From: Jiella soli
GTDB lineage: Bacteria > Pseudomonadota > Alphaproteobacteria > Rhizobiales > Rhizobiaceae
Assembly (NCBI RefSeq): GCF_020615385.1
Contig: NZ_JAJAVB010000004.1
Location: 62,001-126,000, forward strand
Reading direction: 5' to 3'
Length of the DNA stretch: 64,000 nt
Shown here: piece by piece, positions 9,282 to 17,475 of the stretch
Layout: the number at the start of each line of letters is the position of its first letter
How positions within the stretch are numbered: position 1 is the first letter of the stretch
Translations under genes and position numbers: made by a program
Notes under the pieces: generated by a model
Told to the model about the DNA's origin: nothing
Databases searched by the model: none
Seen by the model: only the letters and a program-made list of their open reading frames with translations

Positions 9282-11996
9282 CTAAGCGCCGATCGCCGCC
9301 AGCATCTTCTTCGTCAGCGACTGGCGGACATCGCCATAGCCGGCCCATGGGTCGGCCTCGTCCAGCCGCTTCAGCACCGCGTCGATGTCGAAGCCGTTGG
9401 CCGCGGAGAGCGACGAAAGCTCGTCCCACGTGACCGGCGTCGCAACCGGCGCGCCGGCCCGCGAGCGCGTCGAATAGGGGGCGATCGCGGTGGAGCCGCG
9501 CTCGTTGCGCAGCCAGTCGACGAAGATCTTGCCCTTGCGCTTGGCCTTGGACATCGTCGCGACGAACCGGCCTGGCTCTTCCGCCGCCAGATGCTGGGCG
9601 AAGGCCCGAGCAAACCCCTTCAGGTCGTCCCAGCCCTGCCGGCGCTCCAGCGGCGCGACGATGTGGACACCCTTGCCCCCGGTCACCATCGGAAAGGTTT
9701 CGAGGCCGAGATGGGCCAGCGCGTCCCGCAGGTCGGTTGCCGCCGCCTTGACGTCGGAAAAGGCCAGACCCTCGTCCGGGTCGAGGTCAAACACCAGCCG
9801 GTCCGGCCTTTCCAGCCGATCGTTGCGCGCGCCCCAGATGTGGAATTCGAGGGTCGACATCTGCACTGCGCCGACGAGCGCCGCGGCGCTCGGCATGGTC
9901 AGGTATTCGGCGGTTCCGCCTTCCTTCTCTGCGATCGTGACGGTCTTGACCGCATCGGGGAACCCGCCGCTGTCGTGCTTCTGGAAGAAGCAATGCTTGG
10001 CCGGGCCGTCCGGGCAGCGCACCAGCGAGACCGGCCGGTCGCCGGCGTGAACCAGCATGCGCTCCGCCACTTCCTCGTAATAGCGGGCGAGATCGCCCTT
10101 GGTGACGCCCTGGCCTTCGAAGACGATCCGGTCCGGATGGGTGATGCGGATGCCGGCGATCTCGACGGGGTCGCCGCCCTTGCCGCCCTTGGCGCTCCTG
10201 CCGCGTGACCCGCCGCCCGGCTGCGCTTTCGCCGGTCCCCTCGCGTCGGCCGTCTTTCCGTCCTTCGGCTGCGGCGTCTCGTCCGTCACCTCGTTCGCTC
10301 CCTTGTCCTCGCGCAGGCCCTTGAAGACGCCGTGTCGGACATGGCCGTCGGCGGTCAGCTCCGCGAACTCCACCTCGGCGACGAGGGAGGGCGTCACGAA
10401 ACGCGCCTGGCGCCGAACGTCCGGTGGGATTGACGCGAAGGGCGAGGTCTTGCGGGCGAGCCCGTCGAACCTGGCGGCCAGTTCGTCCATCCGCGCCTCG
10501 TCGAAGCCGGAGCCGACGCGGCCGCGATAGACGAGGTCGCCGCCCTCCATCACGCCGATAAGGATCGAGGAGAACGGCCGGCCGCGCTTGTCGGAGGGCC
10601 TGAAGCCTCCGATGACGAATTCCTGGCGCCTGGAGCACTTCACCTTCAGCCAGCTCTTCGACCGGCCGGAGCGATAGGGTACGTCGGCCCGTTTCGACAC
10701 GATGCCTTCATGCCCGGACGCGCAGATCTGCGAGAACACCGCCGGGCCGTTGCTGGTGACGTGTTCGCTGTAGAGAAGCGTCTCCGATTTCGCCTCGCCG
10801 AGAAGCGCCTTCAGCGCGGCTTTGCGTTCGGTCAGCGGCTGCGACGTCAGATCCTCGCCGTCGAGCGCCATGAGGTCGAAGCAGAAGCAGGTAAGGGGCC
10901 CACCCTCGGAAAGATGCTGCTGGAGGGTCGAGAAGTCGGTCTTGCCGTTGTCGTCGAAGGCGACGATCTCGCCGTCGATCAGAGCCGAGCGGCAGGGGAG
11001 GCCCTTCGCGGCCTCGGAGATGGGGCCGAACTTCTCCGTCCAGTCGAGGCCGTTGCGGGTGTAGCAGCGAACATCGCCGCCGCCGGCCGCGATGACGACG
11101 CGGTAGCCGTCATACTTCATCTCGTGCAGCCATTCACGCCCCTCCGGCGCCGCGTCGACGAGGGTGGCGAGCTGCGGCGGATGAAAGCGCGGCAGCGGCA
11201 GCGCCTTGCCGCCGGCGTCGCGCTTGGCGGTCTTCGCAGCGGAGGATGGCGTCTTCGCCTTGGTGCCGGCCGGCTCCTTCCCGGCGCGGGATCGCTTGGG
11301 CTCGGCCTTCGGCTTTGTCTGGGGCGCGGCCGTTTCCGTCTCGCCGGGTGCGCGCGTATCGTCCCAGACATCGTCCTTCGCCACGGCGATCTCCGCCATG
11401 GCGCGGCCGGTCTTCACGCTCCTGTCCGCCTTGAGGATGTCCTCGCCCTCGCCGGGATGGGCCTCCTCGTCCTTCTCCTTGATCAGGAGCCAATTCTCGC
11501 GCTTTTCCTTGCCGCGCGGCTTCATCCGGACGAGCGCCCAATGGCCGTGCATGCGCTCGCCGTGAAGGTCCATCTTCAGGCTGCCCTTCTTAAACCCCGC
11601 CACAGGGTCCTCGCGGGGCTCCCAGGTGCCGCGGTCCCACAGCATCACGGTGCCGCCGCCATATTCCTTCTGCGGGATCGTGCCCTCGAAGTCCCCGTAT
11701 TCCATCGGGTGGTCTTCGGTCCTGACGGCGAGGCGCTTGTCGGCCGGGTCGAGGCTGGGGCCCTTGGTGACCGCCCAGCTCTTCAGGACGCCGTCCCATT
11801 CGATGCGGAAGTCGTAGTGGAGCCGCGTCGCGTCGTGCTTCTGGACGCAGAAATACAGCCCCTCGCCGAACGGCGTGGCTTCGCCGCCGCCGGCCGGCTC
11901 CCGGGTCCGCGAGAAGTCGCGCTTCTCCCGGTAGGTCTTCAGCAGCGTCTCGCCGCCCGCGCGGGCCTTCGTCTGATTGGCGGATTTCCCGGTCAT
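9282..11996 (-). CDS. ligD: ATP-dependent DNA ligase D (multifunctional NHEJ ligase)
   Basis: The 904-residue LigD carries out end processing, gap filling and ligation in bacterial non-homologous end joining with Ku. Domain order is phosphoesterase, ligase, polymerase, as in Pseudomonas and rhizobia. The 3'-phosphoesterase lies at about 45-170, with His54 and Asp62 in QKHDATRLHYDFR. A Lys/Ala-rich linker spans about 215-265. The ligase has the adenylated Lys294 in MKYDGYR. The polymerase/primase begins near residue 615 and contains FDLDPDEGLAF. It lies 14 bases downstream of ku in the same direction, so the two form an operon under the ku promoter. Convergent mscS lies just beyond its stop. 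Confidence 0.95.
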   Translation of the reverse strand: MTGKSANQTKARAGGETLLKTYREKRDFSRTREPAGGGEATPFGEGLYFCVQKHDATRLHYDFRIEWDGVLKSWAVTKGPSLDPADKRLAVRTEDHPMEYGDFEGTIPQKEYGGGTVMLWDRGTWEPREDPVAGFKKGSLKMDLHGERMHGHWALVRMKPRGKEKRENWLLIKEKDEEAHPGEGEDILKADRSVKTGRAMAEIAVAKDDVWDDTRAPGETETAAPQTKPKAEPKRSRAGKEPAGTKAKTPSSAAKTAKRDAGGKALPLPRFHPPQLATLVDAAPEGREWLHEMKYDGYRVVIAAGGGDVRCYTRNGLDWTEKFGPISEAAKGLPCRSALIDGEIVAFDDNGKTDFSTLQQHLSEGGPLTCFCFDLMALDGEDLTSQPLTERKAALKALLGEAKSETLLYSEHVTSNGPAVFSQICASGHEGIVSKRADVPYRSGRSKSWLKVKCSRRQEFVIGGFRPSDKRGRPFSSILIGVMEGGDLVYRGRVGSGFDEARMDELAARFDGLARKTSPFASIPPDVRRQARFVTPSLVAEVEFAELTADGHVRHGVFKGLREDKGANEVTDETPQPKDGKTADARGPAKAQPGGGSRGRSAKGGKGGDPVEIAGIRITHPDRIVFEGQGVTKGDLARYYEEVAERMLVHAGDRPVSLVRCPDGPAKHCFFQKHDSGGFPDAVKTVTIAEKEGGTAEYLTMPSAAALVGAVQMSTLEFHIWGARNDRLERPDRLVFDLDPDEGLAFSDVKAAATDLRDALAHLGLETFPMVTGGKGVHIVAPLERRQGWDDLKGFARAFAQHLAAEEPGRFVATMSKAKRKGKIFVDWLRNERGSTAIAPYSTRSRAGAPVATPVTWDELSSLSAANGFDIDAVLKRLDEADPWAGYGDVRQSLTKKMLAAIGA

Positions 11997-12010
11997 CGCA
12001 GGGCCTCGGG

Positions 12011-13024
12011 TCAGGCGCTCTTGCGGCTTCGGCTGGCCGACTTCGACGGTGCCGCCTTGCCGCTTCCGGACTTCGCGGAGGACGAGGACTTCGATCCGGA
12101 GGCCGAGGATTTCGAGCTTGCGGTCTTGGAGCGCGACGCAGAGGTGCTGGAGGACTTGGTGCGCCGGCTGCTCGTGCCCGCCCCCTTCTTCGCGGACTTG
12201 CCGCTGTCGGCGTCCGTATCGTCCTTCGCGCCGCCGGTCTCCAGGCTCTTCTTCAGCGTCGCCATCAGGTCGACGACGTTGCCCTTCGTCTGACGCGGCG
12301 CCTCGTCATCCTCGCTACGGGTGATCGCCTTGCCGCCGCTCTTGCGCTTCTCCGCGATCAGCTCCTTCAGCGCCGCCGTATAATGGTTCTTGTAGTTCGA
12401 GGCGTTGAAGTCCGAGGTCTTCTTCTCGATCAACTGGGAGGCGACGGCGAGAAGATCCTCGTCGGCCTCGTCCTCGGAAATCTCGGAGAAGAGCGAATCG
12501 GCTTTTCTCACCTCGTTCTCGTAATGGAGGGTTTCGAGGAGAAGGCCCGAGCCGCAGGGGCGCACGGCGACGAGATACTCCTTGCCGCGCAGCGCCAGCT
12601 GGCCGAGCCCGGTCTTCTGCGACTGTCGCAGCGCGTCGCGCACCACGCGAAAGGCGTCTTCGGCGAGTTCGTCCTGCGGCACGACATAATAGGGCTTGTC
12701 GAAATAGAGCGGCGGGATCGAGCAGGAATCGACGAACTGGACGAGCTCCAGCGTCTTCTTCGTCTCCAGCTTGACGTCCTCGATCTCCTCGTCGGAGAGG
12801 ATGACATATTCGTCCTTGGCGATCTCGTAGCCCTTGACGATGTCGTCCTTGTCGACGGGGCCGATTCCCTCCACGACCTTGTCGTAGTGGATGCGCTTGC
12901 CGGTTTCGCGGTGGATCTGCCGGAAGCTGATCGTCTCGGACGAACTCGTCGCCGTGTACATCTCGACCGGGATCGAGACCAGCGACAGACGGATCTGTCC
13001 CTTCCAGACGGGCCGTGGCGCCAT
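12011..13024 (-). CDS. ku: Non-homologous end-joining protein Ku
   Basis: The 337-residue Ku homodimer subunit binds double-stranded DNA ends and recruits LigD. The conserved core spans residues 1 to about 255, beginning MAPRPVWKGQIRLSLVSIPVE. The last 60 or so residues are an almost pure Lys/Ser/Ala/Gly tail, comparable to the lysine-rich DNA-binding tails known in some bacterial Ku proteins. The start is supported by AGGAG seven bases upstream. It is the first gene of a ku-ligD operon and is preceded by an EcfG-type promoter at 13090-13114. Confidence 0.96.
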   Translation of the reverse strand: MAPRPVWKGQIRLSLVSIPVEMYTATSSSETISFRQIHRETGKRIHYDKVVEGIGPVDKDDIVKGYEIAKDEYVILSDEEIEDVKLETKKTLELVQFVDSCSIPPLYFDKPYYVVPQDELAEDAFRVVRDALRQSQKTGLGQLALRGKEYLVAVRPCGSGLLLETLHYENEVRKADSLFSEISEDEADEDLLAVASQLIEKKTSDFNASNYKNHYTAALKELIAEKRKSGGKAITRSEDDEAPRQTKGNVVDLMATLKKSLETGGAKDDTDADSGKSAKKGAGTSSRRTKSSSTSASRSKTASSKSSASGSKSSSSAKSGSGKAAPSKSASRSRKSA

Positions 13025-13045
13025 TCCTCAACTCCTGACACATTC

Positions 13046-13064
13046 GGGCAGGGTGATCCTGCCC
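13046..13064 (-). other. Stem-loop in the ku 5' leader
   Basis: A perfect 7-bp stem GGGCAGG/CCTGCCC with a five-base loop lies between the predicted promoter and the ku start, about 22 bases before the ATG. It could affect message stability or act as an operator. No T-run follows, so it is not a standard terminator. Confidence 0.5.
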
Positions 13065-13089
13065 GGAAGACTGCCGCAACTTGGTCACA

Positions 13090-13114
13090 AACGGCGCCTC
13101 GGCGGAGTCGTTCC
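13090..13114 (-). promoter_or_regulatory. EcfG (general stress response) promoter of ku-ligD
   Basis: Read on the minus strand, the -35 element GGAAC (13114-13110) and the -10 element CGTT (13093-13090) are separated by exactly 16 bases. This matches the alphaproteobacterial EcfG consensus GGAAC-N16-17-CGTT. The -10 box lies 65 bases upstream of the ku start codon. By established knowledge this sigma factor is released through the PhyR/NepR partner switch under starvation, heat, desiccation or oxidative stress. A small CTCGG/CCGAG inverted repeat lies directly upstream. Confidence 0.72.
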
Positions 13115-13277
13115 CTCGGAAAAGCCGAGTCATTTCAGAATCTTGGCCGCGCGAAAGCCGTTGAAAAGACTCAAGGATCGCCGCAGCCGCCCTTGCGGAG
13201 CGCGCTCAATGGGTTAGCAAGGGCGGACCCGACAGATTGGCGATTCGAAACGGCGGACGAGCGGCGGTTAAGCGACG

Positions 13278-14411
13278 GTGATCCGGTTTCTGCACACGGC
13301 CGACTGGCAGATCGGCAAGCCGTTCGGCGGGTTCGAGCCGGAAGCGCGCTTCCGGCTGCGCGACGAGCGCTTCAACGTCGTCGCGCGGATCGCGGCGCTG
13401 GCGGCCGAGCGGTCCTGCGACGCGGTCGTGGTGGCGGGCGACGCCTTCGACGACAACACCGTCTCCGATCGCGAGATCAATCGCACGCTGGAGGCCATGA
13501 AGGGCTTCGGCGGCCCCTGGGTGATGCTGCCGGGCAATCACGATGCGGCGCTGTCCGTCAGCGTCTGGACGAGGCTTTCGCGTCTCGCCGAGCGGCTCGG
13601 CGTCACCAATCTCGTCGTCGCCGACCGGCCGGAGACGATCTTTTTGTGCGATGGGCGCCTCGCAATCCTGCCGGCGCCGCTGACTCGCCGCCACGAAGGG
13701 GCCGACCTCACCGGCTGGTTCGACGAGGAAGCCACGCCGCCGGGCGCGATCCGCCTCGGCCTTGCCCATGGTGCCGTCGCCAACCGCCTGCCGGAGGCCG
13801 CCGAGTCCGGCAATCCGATCGCCGACGACCGGGCGGCGCGGGCGCGGCTCGACTATCTCGCCCTCGGCGACTGGCACGGCTTCGTCGAGATCGCGGAAAA
13901 GACCGTCTATGCCGGCACGCCCGAACCCGACCGCTACCCGGCCAACGAGCCCGGCCATGTCGCGCTGGTCGAGATCGACGGGCCGGGCGAGGCGCCGCGG
14001 GTCGAGCGGGTGCGCACGGCGCGTTACGACTGGCGCGCGCTCGCCGTGCGCCTCGACGGGGATACCGGTGCGCTGACGGAGACGCTGGAGGCGATCGAAC
14101 GGCCGGGTGAGACGCTGGTCAAGCTGACGTTGTCGGGTGCCTTGTCGCTGCGCGACCGGGTAGCGCTCGACGCGCTGATCGAAACGTGGACGGCCCGGCT
14201 CTTCGACCTTGCCGTCGATGACACCGGTCTCTTTGACGAACCGGACGTCGAGGATCTCGACGCGATCGACGTCTCCGGCTTCGTGCGCGTCGCTATCGAG
14301 CGGCTGCGCGAGAAGGCTGCGGACCCGGCCGATCCGGAGCGGGAGGCGGCCGCGCTCGCGCTCCGGATGGCTTATGTCGAACATCGCCGGCTCGCCGGCG
14401 AGGGCAATTGA
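13278..14411 (+). CDS. Mre11/SbcD-like metallophosphoesterase (DNA repair exonuclease family, YhaO-like)
   Basis: The 377-residue calcineurin-like phosphoesterase shows the Mre11 motif series: HTADWQIG (residues 6-13), GDAFDD (54-59), GNHDA (86-90), AHG (163-165) and LGDWHG (196-201). Two positions differ from classic Mre11/SbcD: motif I reads D-W-Q instead of D-x-H, and the last motif reads G-D-x-H instead of G-H-x-H. It probably works with the downstream SMC-like ATPase on DNA ends, like SbcCD or YhaO/YhaN. The start is a GTG at 13278 with only a weak ribosome-binding site. It is divergent from ku; the next gene starts 21 bases after its stop. Confidence 0.85.
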   Translation: MIRFLHTADWQIGKPFGGFEPEARFRLRDERFNVVARIAALAAERSCDAVVVAGDAFDDNTVSDREINRTLEAMKGFGGPWVMLPGNHDAALSVSVWTRLSRLAERLGVTNLVVADRPETIFLCDGRLAILPAPLTRRHEGADLTGWFDEEATPPGAIRLGLAHGAVANRLPEAAESGNPIADDRAARARLDYLALGDWHGFVEIAEKTVYAGTPEPDRYPANEPGHVALVEIDGPGEAPRVERVRTARYDWRALAVRLDGDTGALTETLEAIERPGETLVKLTLSGALSLRDRVALDALIETWTARLFDLAVDDTGLFDEPDVEDLDAIDVSGFVRVAIERLREKAADPADPEREAAALALRMAYVEHRRLAGEGN

Positions 14412-14432
14412 GACAATGGTACGAGGGGCGCC

Positions 14433-17081
14433 ATGTATCTGAAGTCGCTCACCGTCACCGATTTCGCAGGTCTCGTCCGCGCCGAGATCGGCGCGCTGGA
14501 GCCCGGACTCAACATCGTCGTCGGCGACAACGAGGTCGGCAAGTCGACGCTTCTCACAGCGCTGCGCGCCGCCTTCTTCCAGAAGCATCGTGCGACCGGC
14601 GCCGCCGTGCAGGCCTTTCTGCCCTATGGCGGGAGCGGGCGGCCATCGGTCGCGATCGAATTCGAGCTGGGTGAGATCGCTTTTTCGCTGGCCAAGGCCT
14701 TCCTCTCCAAGCCTTCGGCGGAGCTCGCCTGGGCGGCGAACCGGATCTCGGGCGATGCGGTGGAGGAAAAGCTCGCCGAGCTCTTACGCTTCTCGCCGCC
14801 CGGCCGCGGCGATCCGAAGCTATCCGAACACCAGGGCGCCTTTGGCCTGCTCTGGGTCGAGCAGGGGCGCTCGAATGCCGGCCTCGATCTCGGTGCGGGC
14901 AAGGATGCGCTGACGGCATCGCTCGAAGGCGAGGTCGGCCAAATCCTCGGCGGCGAGCGAGGCCGCACCCTGACCGCGAGCGCCAAGGCGCTGCAGGACC
15001 GGTTCTTCACGGACACGCTTCGGGCAAAGACCGGCTCGCCGCTGAAGGCGGTCGAGGATCGGCTCGCTGCAGCAAGGGAAGAGCGGGCGGAGAAGGCGGC
15101 GGCGCTGCGCGAACTGGAGGACAAGCTCGACCGTCTTGCGGATCGGCGCCACCGGCTGGGCGGCTATGAGGAAGCCGAAACGATCGCCAAGGCAGAGGCG
15201 GCGCTTCAGGCGGCCGAGGAGGAGGCCCGCAGGGCGGCCGAGCGGGACCGCGAATGGCAGGCCGCCGACGCCGCGCTGAAGCACTCCGAATCGGTTCGCC
15301 AGAGCACGCTCGACCGGCTCGCCCGGCGCGACGCCCTGGCCGAGGCGACGGCGAAGGCGGCGGAACGGGCCGAAACGGTGCGGACCCTCTTCGCCGAGGT
15401 GGACGCCGAATCGCGCGAGGCCGCAGCGGCGGTCCTTGAGAGAACGGAAGAGCGCGAGCGCGCGCGAGACGAGGCCCGATCCGCCGAGCGGGCGGAAGAG
15501 GCGGGGCGGCTGCGCCATGAACTCGAGCGCGAACGGCGAGAGCTCGCAAGGCTCGGCGAAGCCATCGCCGCGGCGAATGCCGTGGGCGAAGAGATCAAGG
15601 CGCGCCAGCGCAGCCGCGCGGCGATCACGCTCGACGCCAAGGCGATGGCGGCGCTCGAGACGGCGGAGGAACGACGCCGCGAGAGCGCGGCGCGCCTCAG
15701 CGTCGGCGCCCCGGCGGTGACCTTCTCGCCGAAGGCGGCAGGCGGCGCCATCCGGAACGCGGACGGGGCCGCGATCGCCGCAGAGACGGCGTATCGTGTG
15801 ACGAAGCGCTCGCAGTTCCATCTCGACGGGTTCGGCCTCGTGACGATCGAGCCCGGCGGGGACGCGGCCGTGCTCGCCGAAGAGCATCAGGCTTGCGAGC
15901 GGGCGCTCGCCGCCCTGCTCGAACGCTTCCGGCTGGAATCGGTCGAGGCCGGGCGGGCCGCTCTTCAGCGTGCCCGGGACTTCGATGCCGAGATCCGTGC
16001 GCTCGGCGCGCGCCGCGATGCGCTGATTCCTGATGGGATGGACCGGGCGGTCGCCGCGCGCGATGCGGCTGCGGCCAGCGTGGAGCGGCTGGCGGACCGG
16101 CTGGCCGAAGCAGGCGGGGAAGGGGTATCCCCCGAGGATCCGCCGGCCGCGATCCGCGAGCGGCTGGAACGCGCGCGCAAGGCGCTGCAGGTGGCGGACG
16201 CCGCCGTGGAGGCGGCACGCCGCGCCGCCTCGGACGCCGCGCTCCGCCGCGCCACGGCCGAAGCCGAGGTGACGCATCGTGCCGGCGAGGCGGAGCGCCT
16301 GCGTGCGGAACTTGATACCGCCGAATCGGCCGAGCTGCGGGCGGCGCTCGCCGCTGCCGTGGCCGGCGCCGAGGCCGACCGGACGGCGAAGGCCGAACTG
16401 GTGGCGCTGCGCCTGCGCGAACGCGAGGCCGCCGATCCCAAGGCCGCGGCCGAAGCGCTGGAGGCGCGGCGGGCGGGGCTGAAGCGAATCAATCAGACGG
16501 TGACGGCGCTGCGCGACGAGGTGCTGTCGCTCGAAGCCGAACTGCGGGCCGAAGGCGGCAAGGGCCTCGGCGAGGCGATCACCGGGCTCGACGGGGAGAT
16601 CGACGCGCTGGAGATCCGCCGCAGCCGCCTGCAACGGGAGGCCGACGCCTCGCGGCTGCTCTATGGCGAACTCGTCCGCGCCCAGCGCGAGGCGCGCGAG
16701 CACTGGCTGGGTCCGATCAAGTCGCGGGTGGGGCCCTATCTGAAGCTGATCCACCCCGAGAGCGAGGTCGAGCTCGACGAGGAAACGCTGGAGATCAAGG
16801 CGCTGCACCGTGCCGGCGTCGCCGAGGACTTCAAGCGGCTGTCGGCCGGCGCGCGCGAGCAGGTTGCCGTGGTCACCCGGCTGGCGCTCGCGCACGTGCT
16901 GAAGACCGGCGGCCATCCCGCGGCGGTGATTCTCGACGATGCGCTAGTCAACACCGACGAGAAACGGCTCGAGCGCATGCACCGGGTCCTCGAGCGCGCG
17001 GCGCGCGACCTGCAGGTGATCGTGCTCACCTGCCGCGAACGCGACTTCCGCGATCTGGGCGCGCCGATCTTCCGGCTCTGA
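14433..17081 (+). CDS. SMC/Rad50-like AAA ATPase with long coiled coil (YhaN-like)
   Basis: The 882-residue partner of the upstream phosphoesterase has an N-terminal Walker A motif GDNEVGKST (residues 31-39) and a C-terminal Walker B region (VILDDALVNTDEKR). Between them, roughly residues 190-760 are Glu/Arg/Ala-rich heptad coiled coil. This head-coil-head layout is that of SbcC/Rad50 proteins, which bridge or process DNA ends. The pair lies next to ku-ligD, which suggests a shared role in break repair. No zinc-hook CxxC is visible in the middle of the coil. Confidence 0.85.
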   Translation: MYLKSLTVTDFAGLVRAEIGALEPGLNIVVGDNEVGKSTLLTALRAAFFQKHRATGAAVQAFLPYGGSGRPSVAIEFELGEIAFSLAKAFLSKPSAELAWAANRISGDAVEEKLAELLRFSPPGRGDPKLSEHQGAFGLLWVEQGRSNAGLDLGAGKDALTASLEGEVGQILGGERGRTLTASAKALQDRFFTDTLRAKTGSPLKAVEDRLAAAREERAEKAAALRELEDKLDRLADRRHRLGGYEEAETIAKAEAALQAAEEEARRAAERDREWQAADAALKHSESVRQSTLDRLARRDALAEATAKAAERAETVRTLFAEVDAESREAAAAVLERTEERERARDEARSAERAEEAGRLRHELERERRELARLGEAIAAANAVGEEIKARQRSRAAITLDAKAMAALETAEERRRESAARLSVGAPAVTFSPKAAGGAIRNADGAAIAAETAYRVTKRSQFHLDGFGLVTIEPGGDAAVLAEEHQACERALAALLERFRLESVEAGRAALQRARDFDAEIRALGARRDALIPDGMDRAVAARDAAAASVERLADRLAEAGGEGVSPEDPPAAIRERLERARKALQVADAAVEAARRAASDAALRRATAEAEVTHRAGEAERLRAELDTAESAELRAALAAAVAGAEADRTAKAELVALRLREREAADPKAAAEALEARRAGLKRINQTVTALRDEVLSLEAELRAEGGKGLGEAITGLDGEIDALEIRRSRLQREADASRLLYGELVRAQREAREHWLGPIKSRVGPYLKLIHPESEVELDEETLEIKALHRAGVAEDFKRLSAGAREQVAVVTRLALAHVLKTGGHPAAVILDDALVNTDEKRLERMHRVLERAARDLQVIVLTCRERDFRDLGAPIFRL

Positions 17082-17475
17082 AGTCCCCGCGAAGCAAAGC
17101 GCGCACCAACCGGGGGATCTGCGGGATGTCGCCTCGGGCGCATCCTCCGGGACGGGAATCCATCCGCGAAACACCGTCCATCTGCCCCTTCGGCCCGCCG
17201 ATCGACGTCAAAACCCTTCAAATCCGGCACTTTTGGCGAAATGGTTAACGGGTGGTGACCGGAAAAGTGGCATCGGCGCAACACGGGTGTGACCAAAGCG
17301 TCCCACGGGGGCCATTGTGGCATTTAGGCGATTGCATCAAATCCGCTGCTGGCTAATGTCGCCTTCAGAAAGCGGGGGCCAAGCGCTTCGGACTTTCGCA
17401 GAGGGGATGGGGCAGGGAAGGCTGTCCTTCATAAAAGGCCCAACCCTAACCTATAAATTGACTGGAGGTCAGGAC
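17082..17475 (+). other. 394-base intergenic leader region upstream of the porin gene
   Basis: No gene is visible. The stretch is less GC-rich towards its right end and probably holds the porin promoter and a long leader. A CACTTTT/AAAAGTG inverted repeat with a long loop lies around 17230-17270. A possible -10 TAATGT with a -35-like TTGCAT 16 bases upstream lies around 17330-17360. Neither is strong. The ribosome-binding site GGAGG is at 17464-17468. Confidence 0.4.
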
